This document shows positions 11,114 through 23,752 of a stretch of DNA of 64,000 nt, piece after piece. Numbering within the stretch: position 1 is the stretch's first letter; each line of letters begins with the position of its first letter. Made by a program: the position numbers and the translations under genes. Below the pieces are notes generated by a model. The model made no database searches and was not told where the DNA came from. It saw nothing but the letters and a program-made list of their open reading frames with translations. Origin of the DNA: Armigeres subalbatus (taxonomy: Eukaryota; Arthropoda; Insecta; Diptera; Culicidae); NCBI RefSeq assembly GCF_024139115.2, contig NC_085140.1, positions 419,256,283-419,320,282 on the forward strand, in the 5' to 3' direction.

Positions 11114-13899
11114 GTAGCTAGTTATAAATAAAATAATTATTCGGATATAACCAAATCTAATCGATGCAAAATGATGTAAAACAAAGTGATTTTGGGCTTG
11201 TAATTTATGTGGTTAAAATTATTCCGCAATGTAAGCTCATACGATACAAATGGACTTTACAGCAATCACAAACAAAATCTGAATAAACATTCAACAAGTG
11301 AAAGCTGATCGTTTGAGAATTTGCTAATTTGATCCAATTATCCGGTATTCATGTCCAGCGCCATCATGGTAATCAGTCGTCATCATCATCTACCTACATC
11401 GCGCTTGAGAATAACAAGCTATTCCATACAATTGAACAACATTAGACATGAATACTGTCACGAAAACATGAAATTGAATGCTTCGTTTTCGTCCCCCTTT
11501 TTTCCAATTACATCTCCGGGGGCAATTGATGCAGCTCAAACAAGACTTTTTTTTCCTATATCTATTCACATGAATAATGAACACACCAACTAACTACCTA
11601 CTAGGAATCGATTTCACTGCAGACTGAACTGCAGCGAACATCGTCCTCGTGTGTCATCGTTGAGTCTGTCCGCAGGTCCCTGATGCCGCATTGCGTATAC
11701 ATGTTGACATGTATTGAATTTCAACCGCCTCCAGCTATTTCCCCGTAACCGACGATACTCCCCCAGGGGCTTTATGCTCCCCTTTTAAGTTATGAATAAG
11801 CGAAGCGATCGAGAAGTTGTGCTTAATGGCTTCACATTTGCGTACGGGTAAGCCGATTTGGGGTTTTCAAGCAGAGATTCCCGGATCGTATTTTTGGATT
11901 TTTTTAATGTAATTAGAAACAAATTAATGAGCGGTTGTGTCATCCTTTACCCTCAACCAGCTGGAGGCGTTGGTCAAGTAGTACTACGAATAATTTGATC
12001 AGATCTCATGCTCCGTAATGGTGCCCATTTTGTTACGAAGACTAATACATACTACAAAAAGGATTCACTTCTGAAGAATTGCTGAGGTGAACCAACCCAG
12101 GGCTGAAAACATCAATAATAAAGAAAAAAATCTGAAGAAAGAAAAGCTTCATCAGAAAGTGTAGGGAATGGGATGTACTAGTTGTTCATAACAGGTACAG
12201 CAAAGCTTCACAAGGACGTAACTCGAACACCGTTCGCGTGTTAAACAACGGGATCTTCCCTTGCGAACATCATCATCTTCACGCTCCGTGGTTCGTTCGC
12301 AACCCGGTTGATTTTCCAATCCACGTAATGATCAGTGGATCGAGTGTCTTTTCCATCTTCAACTTTGTTACCCACCAGTGCCGATGACGATCAAAACGCG
12401 ACAAATGCTCACCGGCATCATCCAGAAAATCACTGTTACAGTCCGACTAGGCTTTCTTTCGCTGCACTGATTTATCCATACGACGCAGCGGAGGATGATG
12501 AGCCGGAAATTCCGCATTCTCGTCTCCGTTAGCGGCGTCTTCAGCAGCTTCTAAGCTTCCCGAAGAGACTCCGAAGATCTGGAATCACGTCCGGAACGGA
12601 ATGAAGCAGAACCAACCGACTCCTGACTACATCTGCTGCAGCTTGATGACAAACTTCCATTTCCCCAAGAAATGTTTTAAAATGCCGCTAAACCGCTTTC
12701 CGATCGGCTAGCTGCTCTTTTGTAATACGACCGACGACTTTCTCCGATCTGTTGCCAACGTCACTGTCCCTCGAGCCTCGATCGACGCCTCGCTCCGGCC
12801 CGTCACCGGCTTTGTAGATGTGACGGCTGCTTTTCGCCGTATAGTCCGTGAATTCACTACTTCCGTACTCTTCGCTGGAATCATATTCGTTGTCGACGAT
12901 TTCAGTCACCCGCTTCCCTGAAATCTGTGACCGACGGCTGCTTGTCTGTCTTCTGCTGCTGCTTACACTTATCTACCTTCCGATCTGGATCATGCTGCGA
13001 CCTCCAACCAACATATCAGCGGTATTCTATGCTTGCACGCGATCAGTCTTTTGATGCTGCTGTTAAATTTCTACCGGAATGCAAGTTATCACCGAACCAG
13101 GCCACACACCGCAGCAACAGCCACGTGCACCAGGGCACCGCAGCAACAAACGCGCATATTTTCTGCTGACGCCAGGGTCAGCGCACCGCCGAATAGACTA
13201 TGACCGCATTTGACGACAACGACAGCTGACGAGACATATAGCATGTAAGCATTTATTGTAATACAGAAAATCAGTTGAATAGAACAATTTAAGTTTGAAC
13301 TCCATCGGGAGTGGTCGCGTCTTTTTAAAAAAACGTACCGAATAACCCCCGGTGTAACTGGCACCCGAATAGTGACCCGTCTTCAGCAACAGATAAGGTT
13401 TTAACACCGAAGCCGCCTTGGGCTTCCACCAAGAGCTCCATCGACCCAATCAACTTGGATCGCTGTCAAATCGGCGGACTCGAGTCTTTGGAGTACAGCG
13501 ACTAGGCGCGCTGAATAGGACATCCCAGCAACCCAGGATAACCACGTGGTCATAGAAGTCAAATCGCTGCTACCGACAGAGCGATGAATGCTCTGCTTCT
13601 GAGTACACTGTGAGTATTAATCCGCAGAAAGAAATAGGTTTAAGATAACACCGCACCGTCTGCTGTAAGTGCGTAATAAACTAAACACTACTAATTCAGA
13701 GGGAGGAGGACCGCCCACGGTATCCAAGTCCCTGAAATATCACAATCTTTGCTCAAACTAACTTAAAATCCAACCAAAAGTTAATCAAAATTTAAACCCA
13801 TACAAACGCGAACTCGTCTACTAATAACACAGCGTTTAGCCCGGACCACCCGTAAGCGACCCGCTAAGATATCACAGATAGGCGCGAACACTAACACAA
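11114..13899. other. noncoding stretch upstream of the gypsy-like remnant
   Basis: Composition becomes more GC-rich from about 12200 to 13600 but frames are short and on both strands (for example 12688-12909 minus, acidic, no known domain). Part of it, roughly 13200-13880, may be a degraded 5' LTR or leader of the gypsy-like element, but I cannot show LTR ends or a primer-binding site. Confidence 0.35.
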
Positions 13900-13924
13900 A
13901 AACTAAAGCAAAGTGCATGAGAAT

Positions 13925-14040
13925 TATTTTTTTAGTGAATTTTTGTTCAGTGATCTCGGCAAAATAGTAAAAATTTCGGCAAACAAGTGAAAATTTCAGC
14001 ATATTAGTGAAAACTCCGACAAATTAGTGAAAATCATGCC
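13925..14040 (+). repeat. short tandem leader repeats (about 25 bp)
   Basis: Four degenerate copies of a unit like CGGCAAACAAGTGAAAATTT lie immediately before the gypsy-like gag remnant. They probably represent the untranslated leader of that element. Confidence 0.6.
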
Positions 14041-14099
14041 AAATTCCAACCCAAACTTACTCCAACCGGCACGTCTCATTGTGCCAAATCCTCAAATTC

Positions 14100-14450
14100 C
14101 CCCAATTCCGCCTTTTAACGATTAAAATCCCGCGCCCAATCCCGTACCAAACCCCACTCCTAACCCCGCACCAAGGTTCACGATTGATAGGAATATCTCC
14201 TTCGAGGACCGCGGAAAAATCCCACAAATCATCAGGGATCTGCCAGAATTTAACGGCAATCCACGTGACCTTAGTCAGTGGATTCCCGACGTCAGAGATG
14301 TTTTAGAACTCTTTGATGATTTGAAGAACTCTTTCCAATACCACCATTGATAAAAACCATTAGAAGAAAGATAAAGGGCATGGCCAACGACGCCCTCATT
14401 ACAAGCAACACTCCCACGCAATGGGATAGCATCAAAGATCGATTGATGAT
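14100..14450 (+). pseudogene. gypsy/errantivirus-like gag remnant
   Basis: Frames in this stretch give a gag-like series (motifs LPEFNGNP and TQWDSIKDRL) typical of Ty3/gypsy and errantivirus-type gag proteins, interrupted by at least one in-frame stop near 14350. It runs directly into the RT region at 14454, so most of gag, protease and the front of RT are missing: a large internal deletion. In an intact element gag would form the particle. This copy cannot. Confidence 0.7.
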
Positions 14451-14453
14451 GCG

Positions 14454-15225
14454 TTGAGGCATCGTATTGGCAAACGATGCTTTGTCTATATAGACGATGT
14501 TATCGTTGTTGGACGAACACTTCAAGAACACCTTGAGAACTTGGAGATTGTTTTAAACACTTTATTTGAAGCTAACTTAAAAGTTCAGCTAGACAAATCG
14601 GAATTTCTACACCACTCTGTGGAATTCCTTGGCTATATCATAACCGATGAGGGCATCAAGCCAAACCAGAAGAAAATTGAAGTGATCAAGAAGTACCCCG
14701 AACCCCAAAATTTAACTTCGAGGATTCTTGGGCATGATGGGGTATTATAGAAGGTTTGTTAAGGATTTTGCTAAAATAGCCAAGCCCTTAACTAAACTCT
14801 TAAGAGGGGAGGGAGACTCTAAGAGTGTTAAAAAAATCAACCTTAATTCTGAAGAAAAAATATGCTTCGAAACCCTGAAGAATATTTTGGCTTCAAGCGA
14901 TGTTTTGGCATACCCAGATTTTTCAAAACTGTTTGCTGTTTTGAGTCAAGATACAGCAGGTGACAGACCGATTCATTACGTGTCTAGAACCCTGAATAAA
15001 ACCGAAGAAGCATACAGTGCCACAGAAAAAGAACTTCTAGCAATAGTCTGGGCATTGAAATCATTTCGAAGCTACCTTTACGGACAGAAAGTCAAAAATT
15101 TTACCGATCATCAACCCCTCACTAAAAACTTCCAACAGAAAACTTATGAATTGGAGAAATTTTATTGAAGAACATGATTACAAAATCATGTACAAACCCG
15201 GAAAATCTAACGTGGTTGCGGGATA
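14454..15225 (+). pseudogene. gypsy-like pol remnant: RT (C-terminal part) and RNase H
   Basis: The first frame (14454-14750) carries the RT active-site motif CFVYIDDVIV and the palm/thumb motif VEFLGYIIT. After a frameshift near 14730-14750 a second frame (14728-15168) carries GYYRRFVKDFAKIAKPLT, the RT-RNase H connection, and the RNase H part with EKELLAIVWALKSFRSYLYG and FTDHQPLT. The usual DAS segment of RNase H is missing at about 14935. The first RT motifs are lost in the deletion at 14450. Ty3/gypsy affiliation is secure; it is inactive. Confidence 0.88.
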
Positions 15226-15368
15226 CAATTAAGTGGTGGAATTCAATTGGATTGTACAAACTCGTTTTATGACAAGAGATTCTGACGGCTATCTTAAAAG
15301 AATTTTGTGATCCAACGAAAACCAATGGTTTACATACTTCTGAAGAAATTCTAGGACAAATCCAGGAG

Positions 15369-16245
15369 GTGTTTAAATTTTTTTTTAGTAAACCTGGTCT
15401 TTTAAAAATTCGATTTACTCAAATCATATTGCGAGATGTTACAGATTTAGAGGAGCAAGAAAAAATTATTCGTGATACTCACGATCGAGCTCACCGCGGT
15501 ATCCAAGAAAATAGACATCAGATTTTGCGTGAATTTTATTTCCCGAAAATCATGCAACATCTGAAGAAGCATATACGCGTTTGCGATACCTGTAACACTT
15601 CTAAATAAACCCCATACCCAACTATCCTTACCAAATCCTTCACCTGGACATTTTCCAAATAGAGTCCAACTACTATTTATCTAGCATTGATAAATTTAGT
15701 AAGTATGGACGAATGATCCCTATAAAATCCCGACACGGTACCCATATAGGTCAGGCAATATGGGATACTGTAACCTCCTTTATAATTCCAAACTCTCTGG
15801 TAATGGATAACGAACAAGCTTTCCAGTCTCCTGACATCAAAGTAAAACTGCTCGATCTGAACATTACGGTGTACCTTACACCTAACAGCAAATCAGAAGT
15901 AAATACCGAATCCAAAAACAGATAACTCCACACTTGCCATTCAGAAATATTATCCACATCGTTGTGGAAAAGTATAATAACTCCATTCACTCATCCACAC
16001 TCTGAGCTCCTAAAGAAACCCTTTTCGGGTACCAACGAGATCCCGAACGACGACTAGACCCAGACACACTCGAACAAATCCGGAAAAAAACATATGATGA
16101 TTTGGTTCGACTTAAAAAGACTCAAAGAAAACACCTCGAGAAGGCTAACAAGGACAGACGACCCGCACCCGTATTACAAACAGGACAGGCAATTTATGTT
16201 AAAGATAAAATGATCAAGCCCAAACACAAACGAATTTTCAAAAAG
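15369..16245 (+). pseudogene. gypsy-like integrase remnant
   Basis: The zinc-binding HHCC module is visible (H-x3-H in HDRAH, then CDTC near 15590), followed by a stop and frameshift into the catalytic core. There DIFQIESNYY holds the first aspartate, VMDNEQAF the second, and a SEVN context the glutamate near 15900. A region after 15925 again has stops. Integrase inserts the cDNA into the host chromosome; the multiple stops make this copy inactive. Positions 15240-15280 between RNase H and integrase share about 35 bases with 57110-57145. Confidence 0.82.
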
Positions 16246-16247
16246 CT

Positions 16248-16915
16248 TTGTTCAGAAGAGTAATGATGTCACTTTTAGGAATGAAGATAATTCAAAATTG
16301 CACAAATCTAATGAAACAAACATCATTTTTTAACAGAATCCCGGCAGTCACAGGAAGCCTGAGGATACAGAATCTAAATCACGAGCACATTGCAATAACG
16401 CAACTTTCCAATTGTAAAATTGTAACAGGTCAATCGAAGGTTATTATTCAAATAAACACCTCTACACTTGAAAGGGCAGTAGATGACATCAAGATTAAAA
16501 TACTTACACAAACCCACGACGATCCCGAAGCAATTGACCTACTAAAATGGAAATTAGACGAATTGGAACAAAACCTTCGACAAATCACACGCAAATATCG
16601 ACTACAAAAACGATAGGACTCACTCGGTAGAGCCCTGGAAGTGGATGTCAGGTTCACCCGAGGCAGACGATTTAAATATGATTAATTCTGGACTTACCAG
16701 AATAACTGACAACACTAATAAGCAAATTCAAATCAATAACTAAATTTACGATGGACTTAATAACGCGACAGACACTATTAACTATTTAATTACAGTAGAA
16801 GATAAAACACACGAGCTTATTAAATAAAGTAATGATCTTTTGAAAATCATTCTCAACCCTGATATTGTAAACCAAGAAATTATCAAAATTCTAAATTCCA
16901 TCACTTTTTCAAAGT
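16248..16915 (+). pseudogene. errantivirus-like envelope gene remnant
   Basis: Downstream of integrase, a 122-residue frame (16248-16616) and a following broken frame (16614 to about 16915) resemble the envelope/F-type gene of insect errantiviruses: a helical segment, then a segment in the position of the cleavage and fusion-peptide region, then a long heptad-like stretch. At least two stops and one frameshift interrupt it. It is a fossil with no intact product. The assignment is by recognition of the arrangement. The 3' LTR that should follow is not identifiable, and the sequence passes into a short-repeat array after 17130. Confidence 0.55.
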
Positions 16916-17129
16916 TAGGACAAGTTAGTAATAGGAGAGGGTCGTCGCCCCCCCTAAATTGTGGAAAGATTGAACTGAAATGAATTCCCTCAAACATGTG
17001 CACTTTACGATCCAATCATATACAGAAATAGGTGGTTGAAATTCAAAAGATTCCCAAAACTTATTAGGGCATCCAGGATCCATAATATATGAAAGTTCAA
17101 AACAACTCGAAACATTTCGGGCTCAAAAA

Positions 17130-18656
17130 TTCTATTTGAAATCCTTCTAGAAGCTCCCCTGGGAACTTCTGAATTCCTCCGGAAAGTTATCCACAAATTC
17201 CTCTGAAAATCGTTCGAAAATCCTTCTCATGTAATTGTAATTCCTCCTTATCTAGAAATCCCCATTAAATCTTTTTTAGGAAATTCCTTGAAGATTTCTT
17301 TTCTTCTCTCCAAGATTTACTTCTAAATATTTCTTCGGCTATTCTCTCTTCAGAAGAATCTGGCATTTCCTTCAGGCATGCATTCGAGAGTTCCGTCAAG
17401 AATACATACGGAATTTCTTCCCAAAATTCTACCAGAAGTTTCTTTAAAAATTTATGACGGAAATCCTCCGATTTAGCTCCATAATTTCACTTCACTGTGT
17501 AAGAAATTCCTTCGGAAATTCTTCTAGGAACTTCTCCGGGCATTCCTCTTGGAATTCTTCCTTTAATTCCTCCGGGATAACTTCCAGGAAATTTTCCGGG
17601 AATACCTCCAAACATTCAATAGCGAAATCATGTAGCATTCAAATCTGGAGTTCTTTTCGCAATTACTTCAGAATATCCTTCAAGAAATCCTCTAGAAATA
17701 TCTTCATGAATTTCTCCTGGAATTCGTATTTCCCCAGCAATTCTTACAGGTATTTTCGGGAGTTTCTTCAGGTACTTCTCCAGGAATTCCTTCAGGAATT
17801 TCTCCGGGAGATTTTCCACGGAAGTGTACTAGAATTCCTCCGGAATTTACTCGGATATCTGCCAAAAGTTCTTCCAAAAATTTCTTTGGAACAATCCGTA
17901 GGGATTTTCTTCAGCAATTCATCTGGGAATACTTTCAGGGTTTCATCTGGGAATTTCTGCATTAATTCCTCCTGGTATTTTTCAGGGAATTCCTTTAGAT
18001 ATTTTTCGGAAATTCCTTTAGGAACTTCTCTAAGAATTGTTTCAGGACTTCCATGTGGAAATTCCTCCGGAAATGCTTATGGGAGTTCCTCCGGAGTTCT
18101 TCCAGGAGTTTTTCCAAAAATTCTCCGGGAATACCTTCAGGAACTTCACAGGGAATTCCTGGACGATAGTTGGCAGGAATTTCACGGGAATGTGATTTCG
18201 GAAGTTCATTCAGACATATTTTTTGCCTTCCTCTAGGGTATTCCACCGGATGTTTCTCTGAAGTTCCACCAGTTGTTCCTTCGGGAATTCAATCAGGCTT
18301 TCTTCCAGGAATTCATTTAACATTTCTTTAGGCATTTATCTACAAATTCCTCCAGAAGTTCCTCGGAGAATTTCTCTGGGAATTCCTCCGGGAGGTTCTT
18401 TTAAGAATTCTTCCAGGAGTTCCTCCTGGAATTCTTACGGAAATTCCTTTGGGAGTTCATCCTAGAATTCTTACGAGAGTTCCTCCAGGATTTCCTCCGG
18501 AAATTCTTCCTGTAGTTCTTCAATAAATTCCTCCAGAAGTTCTACCAGCAGTTCCTCCGAGAATTCCTCTGATAATTTTTCCGGAAATTCCTATAGAAAA
18601 TCCCCCGGGAGTTCCTCCGGAAATTACTCTAGGAGTTCCTCCGGGAGTTCCTTTTC
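17130..18656. repeat. large degenerate 15-bp array, TTCCTCCGGGAATTC orientation
   Basis: About 1.5 kb of diverged units such as AATTCCTCCGGGAGTTC repeated with a period near 15 bases. Because 15 is divisible by three, long frames stay open (for example 17454-18236, rich in NSSGN pentads), but they carry no domain and are not genes. The array joins an oppositely oriented array at about 18656. Confidence 0.9.
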
Positions 18657-19866
18657 AGAGAAACACCCGGAAAAACTGCAGTGAAACTCCCGGAGGGATT
18701 CTCGTAGAAACTGCTGGTGGATCTCCCGGAGGAATTCCCGAAGGAACTGCCGGAGGAGCTCCTGTAAGAACTCCCGGAGGAATTTCAGAGGATGAATTCC
18801 TAGAGGACCTCCCGGATGAGCTCCCCGAGAAACTATCGGAAGAACTTCTGGAAGAATTTCCAGTTTAATTTCTGAAGAAAGCCTAAATGATTTCCTGAAA
18901 AAAGCCTGAATAATTTCCTGGAATAGCTTCTGGTGGAACTCCCGGAGGAATTTCCGGAGAAACTTCCGGATGAATTGCTGGTGGAATTCCCGGAGGAACT
19001 CTCGAAGGAATTTTCTGGAAGAATTTCTGAAGAAACTCCCGGGAGAATTTTCAAAGGAACCCCGGGGAAACTACCAGAAGCATTCTCGGAAACAAGAGAA
19101 TTCATCTTATAGACAAATCTCGTCTAGCTGAAACCTTTGTTGGGGTTTGTAGCTGGACCATCATCATCATCAGAGGACCTCCCGGAGAATTTCCTGAGGA
19201 GCTCGCAGAGAAATTCTCGGAGGAGCTTCTGGTGGAAAATCTATATAAATTCCTGAAGAAGCATAAATAAATTCCAATTCCTGCGCCATTCCCGGAAGAA
19301 TTTTCAGAGGAACTGCCGATAGAACTACCGGAATAATTCTCGAAGGAAATCCTAGAGAAATTCTTGGTGAAAATGCCGATGGAACTCTTGGAAGAATTCC
19401 AGGAGGAATTTTCGTAGAAACTCCTGGAGGATCTCCTAGTGGAAATCTTGAAGTTTCCACCGGAATTCTTTCAGGATTTCATTGCGAATTAATCTAGGAA
19501 TATAATTTCTGTATAAATTTCCGGTGGAATTCCTGGAGAAATTCTTTGAAATTTTCACAAGAAATTATTTGAAACAATTCACGGAAAATTTTATGGAATT
19601 TACACAAGAAATTCGAAGATTTTTCGTGAAATTCTCAGGAATGTTTACTGGCAATTCTGCGGAATTTCCACGGAATATTCTTATTCTTAAAAATTATGGG
19701 AAACAGCACGAAATTTACGGTGGAATTCCTGAAGACACTGCCGAAGAAGTTGCTGGAGGCATCCCTAAAGAATCCCTGATAGAATTTCGGATAGAATGCC
19801 AGGAGCAATTGTCGAAGGAATTCCTGGAGAAAGCTTGCATATTGATTTTTCTGCCTATTTTAGAAT
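18657..19866. repeat. large degenerate 15-bp array, GGAATTCCCGGAGGAAC orientation
   Basis: Same units as the preceding array but reverse-complemented (CTCCCGGAGGAATTCCCG), 18657 to about 19866, with a short unrelated interruption at 19095-19170. Divergence increases toward 19866. The two halves form an imperfect inverted array about 2.7 kb long. Confidence 0.88.
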
Positions 19867-20415
19867 AAATATTATTTCAGAGAGGATTTGTTTAGAAATT
19901 CAGATGTATGGTTCTATAGTTTTCTTAAACTTATGGAAGAATGCAGGATTTTTATAATAATTGTTATAGCCGATTTTATATTCTTTCTGAATACTAAGTT
20001 CGTTAATATTTTTCTCACTTTATTTTAAAATATCTGATGAGCAATAAATCACGCATTTTTAAATCCATTATTGTTTTAATCATTATTGTTTCGATTTGGT
20101 TTGGATTTGGTTTCACGTGTTAATATTAATGTGTTTTTATAAAACTACTATGAAACTACGATTTAGAAGACCAAAAAGTGCCCCTGTCACTTCTCGAAAT
20201 CCTGGCTACGCCCATGGTAAGAGCATATCATTTTGTGTTATTATCTAGCAATGTACATCTTTTTATAATCACCGTAGACATTAATAAATTGCATTGTGAG
20301 CCACAATGTGGGACCTATTATCCTATATAGAAAACTTTTTAATGAGAACAAACGCATATTTGCGTAAATTAAAAAAATATTTATATAATGGACTCCCTGC
20401 TTCACTATCTACACC
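19867..20415. other. AT-rich noncoding stretch
   Basis: No gene or recognised repeat before the foldback element at 20416. Confidence 0.4.
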
Positions 20416-20628
20416 CAACCAGTGCATATAAGATTTTCTAACAATCCTGCATAAGAACCTGCAAAAATCTGTTTAAGAACTGAGCATATGCGAAATTACA
20501 AGATTCTTATACAAATATTGTATAAGCAGCTTACAATTTTTGTATAAGAATCGCATATGCCCAGTTCTCATACAGATTTTGGCAGGTTCTTATGCAGAAT
20601 TGTTAGAAAATCTTACATGCACTGGTTG
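20416..20628. mobile_element. 213-bp palindromic foldback element
   Basis: The left end CAACCAGTGCATATAAGATT pairs with the right end at 20610-20628 (CATGCACTGGTTG), and most of the element folds into one long hairpin with a small loop near 20525. No coding content and no obvious target duplication. MITE-like. Confidence 0.8.
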
Positions 20629-22843
20629 ATTGTACGAACGAAGAAATCTATGTACTCTTGCCGTTTGTTAAAATCGTTCATTAGTCCTATCAAGTGGGCC
20701 TGAGAACCCCTGTGCCAGTTGTCGAGTAATCCCAAAAGACCGGGACGCAGCGCATATAGTTGTTTGCAATTTTCCACTCGGCTTGTGATTATTCAATTAT
20801 TGCTCGTTCATACAATTCTATAGGTACTGCATTCAGTTTCGATTTCAGAGCTAGGGAAGGCCTACACACGAATGCTACACATTGTGGGTAAACAGCGTCC
20901 GACAGCCGACAGGATTTGAAAGCGACGACATTGAATGGCTCGTCTCCGATCGAACCAAATAAACCTATAGGCCAATAGTGAGGCACAGTGCGCCCGCTCA
21001 AATCGGCAGGCCATTTATTTATTATTTCAATTTAGCTGGAATAAATTAGCCTTATTTGGCGACGAGGGAAAACATTTGTAAATTGTCTTCTTTTGCATCT
21101 GCTCATTTATGCAAAATGCCCATCGTTTCAATGGCGGTGCAACGTTGAGGTTTCTTGCGTGCTCATTGGCTGCGAATAGTATACTCATCAACATGCAGTC
21201 TTTGGAGTGAGCAAACGGACTGGCACTACTTTAAATGTACAGAAAGGTATCTGATTACTATCATTAGAAGTATGTATTAGAACTGTCTGGATAAACAGAT
21301 GGATATCGTAAGTAAAATGATAGGAAAAATTATACCATTATGGCTGAATTGATAATTTAAGAAATAACCAAGTTATTATATAACGTCAATCAATTCCTAA
21401 TAGCCTATTCAAATTACGAGCTTTACTACGTGTTAAAGTGGAGAAGCAAAATTGAATGTATGAATAGGTATTGTTACTTTTTATTATATTTTATTATATT
21501 ACATATCCCTTCTTTCGACAGATATCAGATCATGTTTGATCGATGTCGTATTGGTATTACTGGCCATTCTTATGACCAAGTGATTTTTCAATTTTCAAAT
21601 TGTCACTTTTAAATTCAATTCGCGAAATGGAACAAATTGAAAGTTTATTTTATTTGAAGTCATAAAAAATCGTTTCTTGAATTTTTCAAACGAAAACTTG
21701 CCGTCGATTTTGGCATCGTTATTGGCTTAACTCAAAGTGAATATAACTGTGCTCGACGATTATTAAACTACAAAGTGTCAATAGGTATATCAGTTAATGA
21801 ATGTGAACATCACTACAGTTAATAGTGTTGAAGTTTTTCACATAATTGGTATACACGATGACAAAATTCGGATATATTTCCAAGATCGCATGACCCTACG
21901 GCACTGATCCCATTCTATTCCATGACCATGACGATGATTTAGTTTTTGAAACATGAACCAATCATTATTCGAGCCACATGATAATAATTATACACATGTG
22001 CAGTTCTTATGAAAACAGCAGCATTATAAGAGCACGATGTGAAATTGAAAACGTGTAACCACTCATCATGTCCGTGTGCTTAGCACCCAATGCTAATAAT
22101 TGCACTTCTTTTCAGTGGAAAGCCACAAGATCCATTTCAAATGTTCGATTCGAAATTAAACGAATAATCTCATTACAATTGGCGTATCAGTTGTTTCGCA
22201 ACACGAAACCAGCAATTTAATCGGTTTCGCTTAAAATGGTCCTCCGACACATGTCGCACGTCAGCAGTTTGAGCGACTAGGCATAACCACAGAAAATTGA
22301 AGATCCCGAGATGATGATCGGTTTGAATTAATATCCACTTGTCGTTCTGAAGGCAACCCTCGAGGTGTAATATAAATATTTGCATATGTTATTCCGAGCT
22401 AGGACGAAGATCGTCAGATGCCCAGCTGTCAAAGCACAGAACCACAATTGCTGGCCGATGATGATGGTTGTTTTCAGATGATTTCGTTCGACATTTTACA
22501 CTTCTTTGCCTCCGTTGGTGACGGTAATTTGTACGTGGGTAGTGCTATGACCGAGGTGGTCAAACAATCGATTCCGTAATGATCGCTTTGCGGTTTATCA
22601 TTTCACACATGCTACGGTAGGAGAACGGACATCGTTGATCAACATGTGTCGATTGTGTGCATTCGGCAACGATGTATTTTTTCTCTTAGACGTTGAAGAA
22701 GGCGTTTTAAAGAAAGTGTTATTAAAAATACTGCCACTCACGAAATGAAATTGAGTAGAGGAAACTGGACACACATGATCCCCAGATTTTGTTTCGGATA
22801 TTTCTATCTGCAACATGCAAATAAATTTGAAATTGAAAAACAT
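20629..22843. other. noncoding stretch
   Basis: No supported gene. At 21397-21419 a TAA followed by TAGCCTATTCAAATTACGAG resembles the left terminus of the element family at 59819-63749, but no matching right end is visible, so it is at best a fragment. Confidence 0.35.
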
Positions 22844-23160
22844 AATTGGAAGCAAGGGGCCCTCCTTAGCCGTGCGGTAAGACGCGCGGCTACAAAGCAA
22901 GACCATGCTGAGGGGCTGGGTTCGATTCCCGGTGCCGGTCTAGGCAATTTTCGGATTGGAAATTGTCTCGACTTCCCTGGGCATAAAAGTATCATCGTGT
23001 TAGCCTCATGATATACGAATGCAAAAATGGTAACCTGGCTTAGAAACCTCGCAGTTAATAACTGTGGAAGTGCTGAATGAACACTAAGCTGTGAGGCGGC
23101 TCTGTCCCAGTGTGAGGATGTAATGCCAATAAGAAGAAGAAGAAGAAGAATTGGAAGCAA
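22844..23160 (+). mobile_element. Feilai-like SINE, copy 2, with target duplication
   Basis: Complete-looking tRNA-derived SINE body at 22856-23148 with B box GGTTCGATTCC near 22919 and an (AAG)n tail. It is flanked by a perfect 12-base direct repeat AATTGGAAGCAA (22844-22855 and 23149-23160), the signature of target-primed retrotransposition. This is the best reference copy in the window; copies 1 and 3 are aligned to it. Confidence 0.95.
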
Positions 23161-23409
23161 TATTTTTTTTTTCATAAAAGTTATCAAGATATACAGGGTG
23201 TCTGCAAATAATCCGCAGTTTGCTTCTACAAAGCAAAAAAAAAAGATTGTAATTGACTCACTCGGTTGTTCTGTGGGCTCTACAGCTCAGCATTTTATAA
23301 CAAATATATTTTCTGGCAATACTGGGTGTCAGCTCATATAGGCAATAAGGATTATTTGCATTTATGGATGCTTTTTCCAGGAATTTTGAACAGAGAGACA
23401 AGGCATGTC

Positions 23410-23752
23410 TGAAACTCGATTATGCATATGCACAACACGTGATAGATTTGGTTTGGAAAAGGTATTGGGTCCAATATCTTTTGCGAACTAAATCTATCAC
23501 ATGAAAAGATATTGTAGTAACTAGATAAAGATTGTCGCTTCGGTTCCCTTTGTTCTGCTGTCCGAAACATATGTGGTATCAAACTGTCAAATCGTATGTA
23601 TTTTTCCTTCATTGACATTAAGATCCCCTATCCTCGCCAGCAAAAGATGTTCCGGACAGCGACGACAGCGACAAAAAAAGGGACAGTGACAATTTTTATC
23701 TAGTAACTAAAATATCTTTTATCACCTGTTGTGCATTATGCATAATCGAGTG
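23410..23752. mobile_element. foldback element with internal mini-palindrome
   Basis: Outer arms: left CTCGATTATGCATATGCAC near 23415 pairs with right GTGCATTATGCATAATCGAG near 23733-23752, and inner arm segments around TAACTAGATAAAGATTGTC pair with GACAATTTTTATCTAGTAAC. The left arm is interrupted at about 23441-23500 by a smaller palindrome bounded by GTGATAGATTT and AAATCTATCAC. The loop carries an 18-base match (minus strand, TGTTTCGGACAGCAGAAC) to the 96-bp monomer at 27.7 kb. Confidence 0.7.

Noticed and set aside
12335..13054. Cluster of short frames on both strands as a host gene
   Set aside because: No domain, no consistent strand, no splice-consistent chain; may be decayed LTR/leader sequence of the neighbouring gypsy-like element.
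17454..18236. 260-codon frame rich in N, S and G
   Set aside because: It lies wholly in the degenerate 15-bp array; the pentad repeats mirror the DNA period and there is no domain or splice context.
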